From assembly GCA_032209605.1 (NCBI GenBank), contig JASFXZ010000001.1, positions 44,334,619-44,398,618 on the forward strand: a stretch of 64,000 nt of DNA, given 5' to 3'. Below are positions 60,818 to 64,000 of the stretch, piece after piece. The position numbers were made by a program, and so were the translations under genes. Source of the DNA: Mactromeris polynyma. Taxonomy: Eukaryota > Mollusca > Bivalvia > Venerida > Mactridae. The notes below the pieces were generated by a model. The model had not been told where the DNA came from. It did not search any database and saw only the letters and a list, made by a program, of their open reading frames with translations. The stretch's first letter is position 1; every line of letters begins with the position of its first letter.

Positions 60818-61052
60818 ATGTTAGTCATTTTAGATTTTTGGAGGATAGTGCATGATACAGGCGATGCCCCAGTTTCAGAGGCACACCTGGTTGTTTTACG
60901 TGCTCAATGTAAGGCATCAAACACCGGACCTCGGTTTTTAAAGTCTTGTCCGAAAGACTGGTAGTCCTGTCAGTGATGAAGCGGGGAATCGAACCTGCGA
61001 TCCCTGGATTACTAGTCCAGCGCGTTACCACTGGACAACGGATCCGCTACCG
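60818..61052 (-). mobile_element. tRNA-Thr-like SINE
   Basis: The minus strand starts gcggatccgttgtccagtgg taacgcgctggactagtaat ccaggg ... gcaggttcgattccccgc, with an intact B box (GGTTCGATTCC) and an AGT anticodon position. The body ends with gtgcatgatac ... tgttagtcattttag in reverse. A second copy is at 62853-63046. Confidence 0.8.
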
Positions 61053-61489
61053 TGGGATTGAAGGAAAATACCAATATTTATACTAATCCGGAGTATGTCT
61101 AGGTAGTTTTAGAAATAAAAAATTCCGATCAGCAAACATGCAATTCTCACTATTAAACCTTGATAAATGGAGATAATCAAACAGAAACTTGAACATTGAA
61201 ACTATTAGTCATACCGGATACACGTATGACTGCTTTTCATATTTTTTGTTTCTTCAAATTGCCAACTTTATGGACATTTAAACCAGGGTTAGGGTTATCA
61301 CTGATGCACAAGATATACTGACTTGTATAGTTATTGCACAAAATAACTAATGGAAAAATACTGGTAACTTAATATGGAAATACAGTAGTAAATATGATAA
61401 TTAGTTTACAAACAAGTAACTAGATGTACACAGTGCAAGCAAATCCACAATTCAAATCAGCTATCTGCAGTCGCAGGCCTTCAGCGCTA

Positions 61490-61562
61490 ACAGCGCTTTG
61501 ATTAAAACTGACCACGACCCCCTGAACACTAGTACATGGCTCTACCGACTCAGCTAGCCGGC
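61490..61562 (-). mobile_element. tRNA-headed SINE fragment
   Basis: The minus strand reads gccggctagctgagtcggta gagccatgtactagtgttca gggggtc. It is related to the fragments at 35215-35455. Confidence 0.5.
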
Positions 61563-61679
61563 GATTTGCGTGGGATTTCTGGAAATGTAAACATTTTATA
61601 CCATAGTCCGTGCCTATATATTGAATCAAAAACGTTTCTTCATATCTACAAATACGCAATACAATCTATTATTTTCATT

Positions 61680-62270
61680 CAAGCATTTTTGTACAATATT
61701 CAATAATATGAATAGTGCGTCCACAGTTGAACGACCTTTCCTAAACCCAAATTGAGAGTCAGATATAACATGATTGTTTTCACAAAAAGTCATGATACGT
61801 TTGCTTAGAACTGATGTGAACTATTGTGATAGACAACTTACTAATGTGATCCCTCTATAATTGTTCACATCACTTACATCAACTTTTTTATGAAGTGGAA
61901 TGATTACACCTTCCATCCATTTTTCAGGAAAGTAACCAGAAATTAAATAGCGTTAAATGTATCACATATATGACTAGCTAAAATATAAATAGTTTCGATT
62001 ATATACTCATTCATAATGAAGTCTATACCTGCAGCCTTTTCATTCTTTAATTTTTAACTGCCTCAAAAATCTCGTCAATAGTGATACGATTATCTAATTC
62101 GCTAAAAGCGCAATCGGAATTATCAACATTATGCTGATTACAAAAATCTTCAGCGTCACTGTTGTTGCAATGAAAAATGTCGTTTCCTAATTCGGCAAAT
62201 TATCTTTTAAAATCTGCTAAAGAAATATCGTTTTTACTGCCGGATTTTCGTTTAAAATATTTCCAAAACT
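61680..62270 (-). mobile_element. LINE reverse-transcriptase relic
   Basis: The minus strand shows KNEKAAGIDFIMNEYI, then FNAI and FLKNGWK, FHFIKKL, TIIEGSH and later LNLGLGK. These correspond to the K-AaGiD-NE, FN-i-P-W, P-hKK and Q-GFr-grS regions of a LINE reverse transcriptase. Multiple stops break it. Confidence 0.75.
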
Positions 62271-62852
62271 CTTTAGGTTTATATGTTTTATTTTCAACTG
62301 ATCGTAGTTTTGTTTCTTCCGGTTACAGGGATCATTATAAAGTTTTTTGAAATTACAAAACTGCTGCCAACTAAATCGTTTTTTAAATGGTTGAACTGGC
62401 GCAACGAATCTAGATATATTCTCTTAGCTTCAATACATTATCTACCAGCTCCCTGCTGGATGCATGTGCATTCATGTATGGACGTGTGTAAAAGTCACTG
62501 TACACACGCCCCGCCAATGTATTTGTCATGTGCTAGTTTTGTTGGTTCATGTTTTTATAACATTCTTTTTTAAATAAAAAATCGTTGTTATGAAATATGT
62601 TGCAGTGAATCGTAACTACATATTTTATATAATGTCTCTATTCTTGGCAAGTGCTAGTTTTGTTTGTTCATGTTTCTTTCTAAATTAAAAAAGATTGTTG
62701 TTATGAAATATGCTGCAATGATTTCAGGTATTTGTTTCATATTATGTACACCATAATGACATTTATAATATTCGTATATTCTTTACCCAGGCATTGAAAT
62801 CACACATTTGGCGAATCTTTATACAACTGTGGCGGGTCGTTTTTTGTTAGAA

Positions 62853-63046
62853 GAATGTTAGTCATTTTAGAATGTTGGAGGATAGTGCATGACACCCCTG
62901 GTTCTTTTACGTGCTCGATGTAAAGTTTTTAAAGACTCGTCCGAAAGACTGTTAGTACTGTCCGTGATGGAGCGGGGAATCGAACCTGCGATCCCTGGAT
63001 TACTAGACCAGTGCCGCGGTTACCACTGGACTACTGATCCGCTAAG
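62853..63046 (-). mobile_element. tRNA-Thr-like SINE, second copy
   Basis: It has the same head (gcggatcagtagtccagtgg) and B box (ggttcgattccccgc) as 60818-61052, and ends at tgttagtcattttagaatgt. A 4-base insertion (gccg) disturbs the anticodon arm, and the body is shorter by an internal deletion. Confidence 0.78.
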
Positions 63047-64000
63047 AGGCGGATCGTTATTGTGGCGAATCGTTATATTACCCCGGATGAGACCGGGACC
63101 GGCATATAGTATGGCCCAACTTTCTTCATTCGGTGTTTTTGGATATTATCCTTAGATTCTTCCCCGCATGAGTTGCGTGTTCAACAGTGACATTTGTGTA
63201 TGTATAAAGATGTTGATCCAATCGTTGCTAGTTAAGGCGGCAGTGAACTTTGAACTATCTGTTTGAATGAATGCATGAAGTATTGCTCATTATAGATTAA
63301 GTTGTAGTAACTTTCGATTTAAATATTTAGCCAAATTTGGGTTTGTGCAAAAACCCGTTCTGTACTAGTGCTAAACCGTAAATCACTAAAAGCATAGACA
63401 GACTGGAACAGTACGCGGACACTACCAGTACGCTGACACCTCCTTATATAGCGTTAAGTAAGCGATGAAAACTTTCTTGACTATCGTCAGTATTACTCAC
63501 ATTTATTCGCACTGTACTTGTTCTTCTTGCGGTATCGAACGCGTATTTGTACTAGTCCGGGTTTTTAACTTACAAGCAGACAAACTCGGATTGAGAAACG
63601 TAAACAGACATTGTTGTTGCAGTCAACGGCCTGAAAGGGTAAACAAACTATGGCTGTCTGTTTAAATCATCTTCAAACAATAAAAAGAGAAATAATATTC
63701 AAAGGCTTTAATAATTAAAAAGCAATTTTTACAAAGTCTCGCCCAAATATTCAACATGACTGTCATGAAGCCAGAAATTTTTCGTTACAATTCCAGAACT
63801 ATCATCCTAATCATTTGGGCGCTTGTATGTGACACGATGTGTACAGTTATATGCCAAATGTTTTACTTATTTTGCCACCCAGAGCATATTTCCATTTAGT
63901 GTTCTCCGTAATACACACGTATCTACACTCTCTGTTTATACATGTGGCTCTTTAAACCAAAATAAATGGAATTTAATAAAACCTTCATTCTTTCAGGTTT
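63047..64000. other. Intergenic sequence to window end
   Basis: Short plus-strand frames (for example 63465-63665) show no family features. No gene can be supported. Confidence 0.45.

Noticed and set aside
60966..61050. tRNA-Thr gene
   Set aside because: The acceptor stem does not close and a near-identical head with the same body recurs at 62853-63046, so it is a SINE head.

Overview
The window looks like animal nuclear DNA, most likely a bivalve or other mollusc. It is AT-rich with sparse multi-exon genes and GT-AG introns, carries vertebrate-type TTAGGG telomeric repeats, and holds many tRNA-headed SINEs, LINE relics, minisatellites and a WSC/VWC extracellular gene. The genus cannot be read from the sequence. 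Most of the window is non-coding. Nearly all long open frames in the first 20 kb are repeat artefacts.

Layout. 1-2616 is a ~169-bp satellite ending in a 200-N scaffold gap (2617-2816). 2817-17010 is a giant imperfect inverted repeat. A noisy left arm (2817-7345) mirrors a clean right arm (12385-17010) around ~5 kb of decayed telomere sequence centred near 9.9 kb. Each arm carries ~840-bp subtelomeric units, TTAGGG/CCCTAA blocks, CCAAT/E-box promoter-like modules, a G-rich minisatellite and an unidentified ORF abutting the telomere. The best reading is that the true chromosome end lies near 12.1-12.4 kb and that the left arm is a fold-back or mis-join. A real telomere-telomere fusion is not excluded. 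17.4-30.6 kb holds three minisatellites and a minus-strand secreted-protein gene assembled here from exons: a possible leader, a WSC domain, then VWC modules. It also holds duplicated, broken WSC exons and a TIMP-like exon.

The highlight is a complete DNA transposon at 34237-51649 (17.4 kb). It has 13-bp perfect terminal inverted repeats (AGGTAGTGAGTGT), flanking TTAA target duplications, and two intact convergent genes that each start just inside a terminus. On the plus strand, four exons encode a 247-residue protein with an Arg/Gly-rich basic N-terminus and the zinc-coordinating ballast domain otherwise best known as the cytoplasmic tail of the P2X7 receptor. On the minus strand, fifteen exons join without any phase break into a 736-residue RNase H-fold (Kolobok-like) transposase. 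The two genes look like partners of one mobile element, which bears on where the P2X7 tail came from.

51.65-64 kb is intergenic: a 43-bp minisatellite, a LINE ORF1/endonuclease relic interrupted by a short interspersed repeat, a tandem duplication, a LINE reverse-transcriptase relic and two SINE copies.
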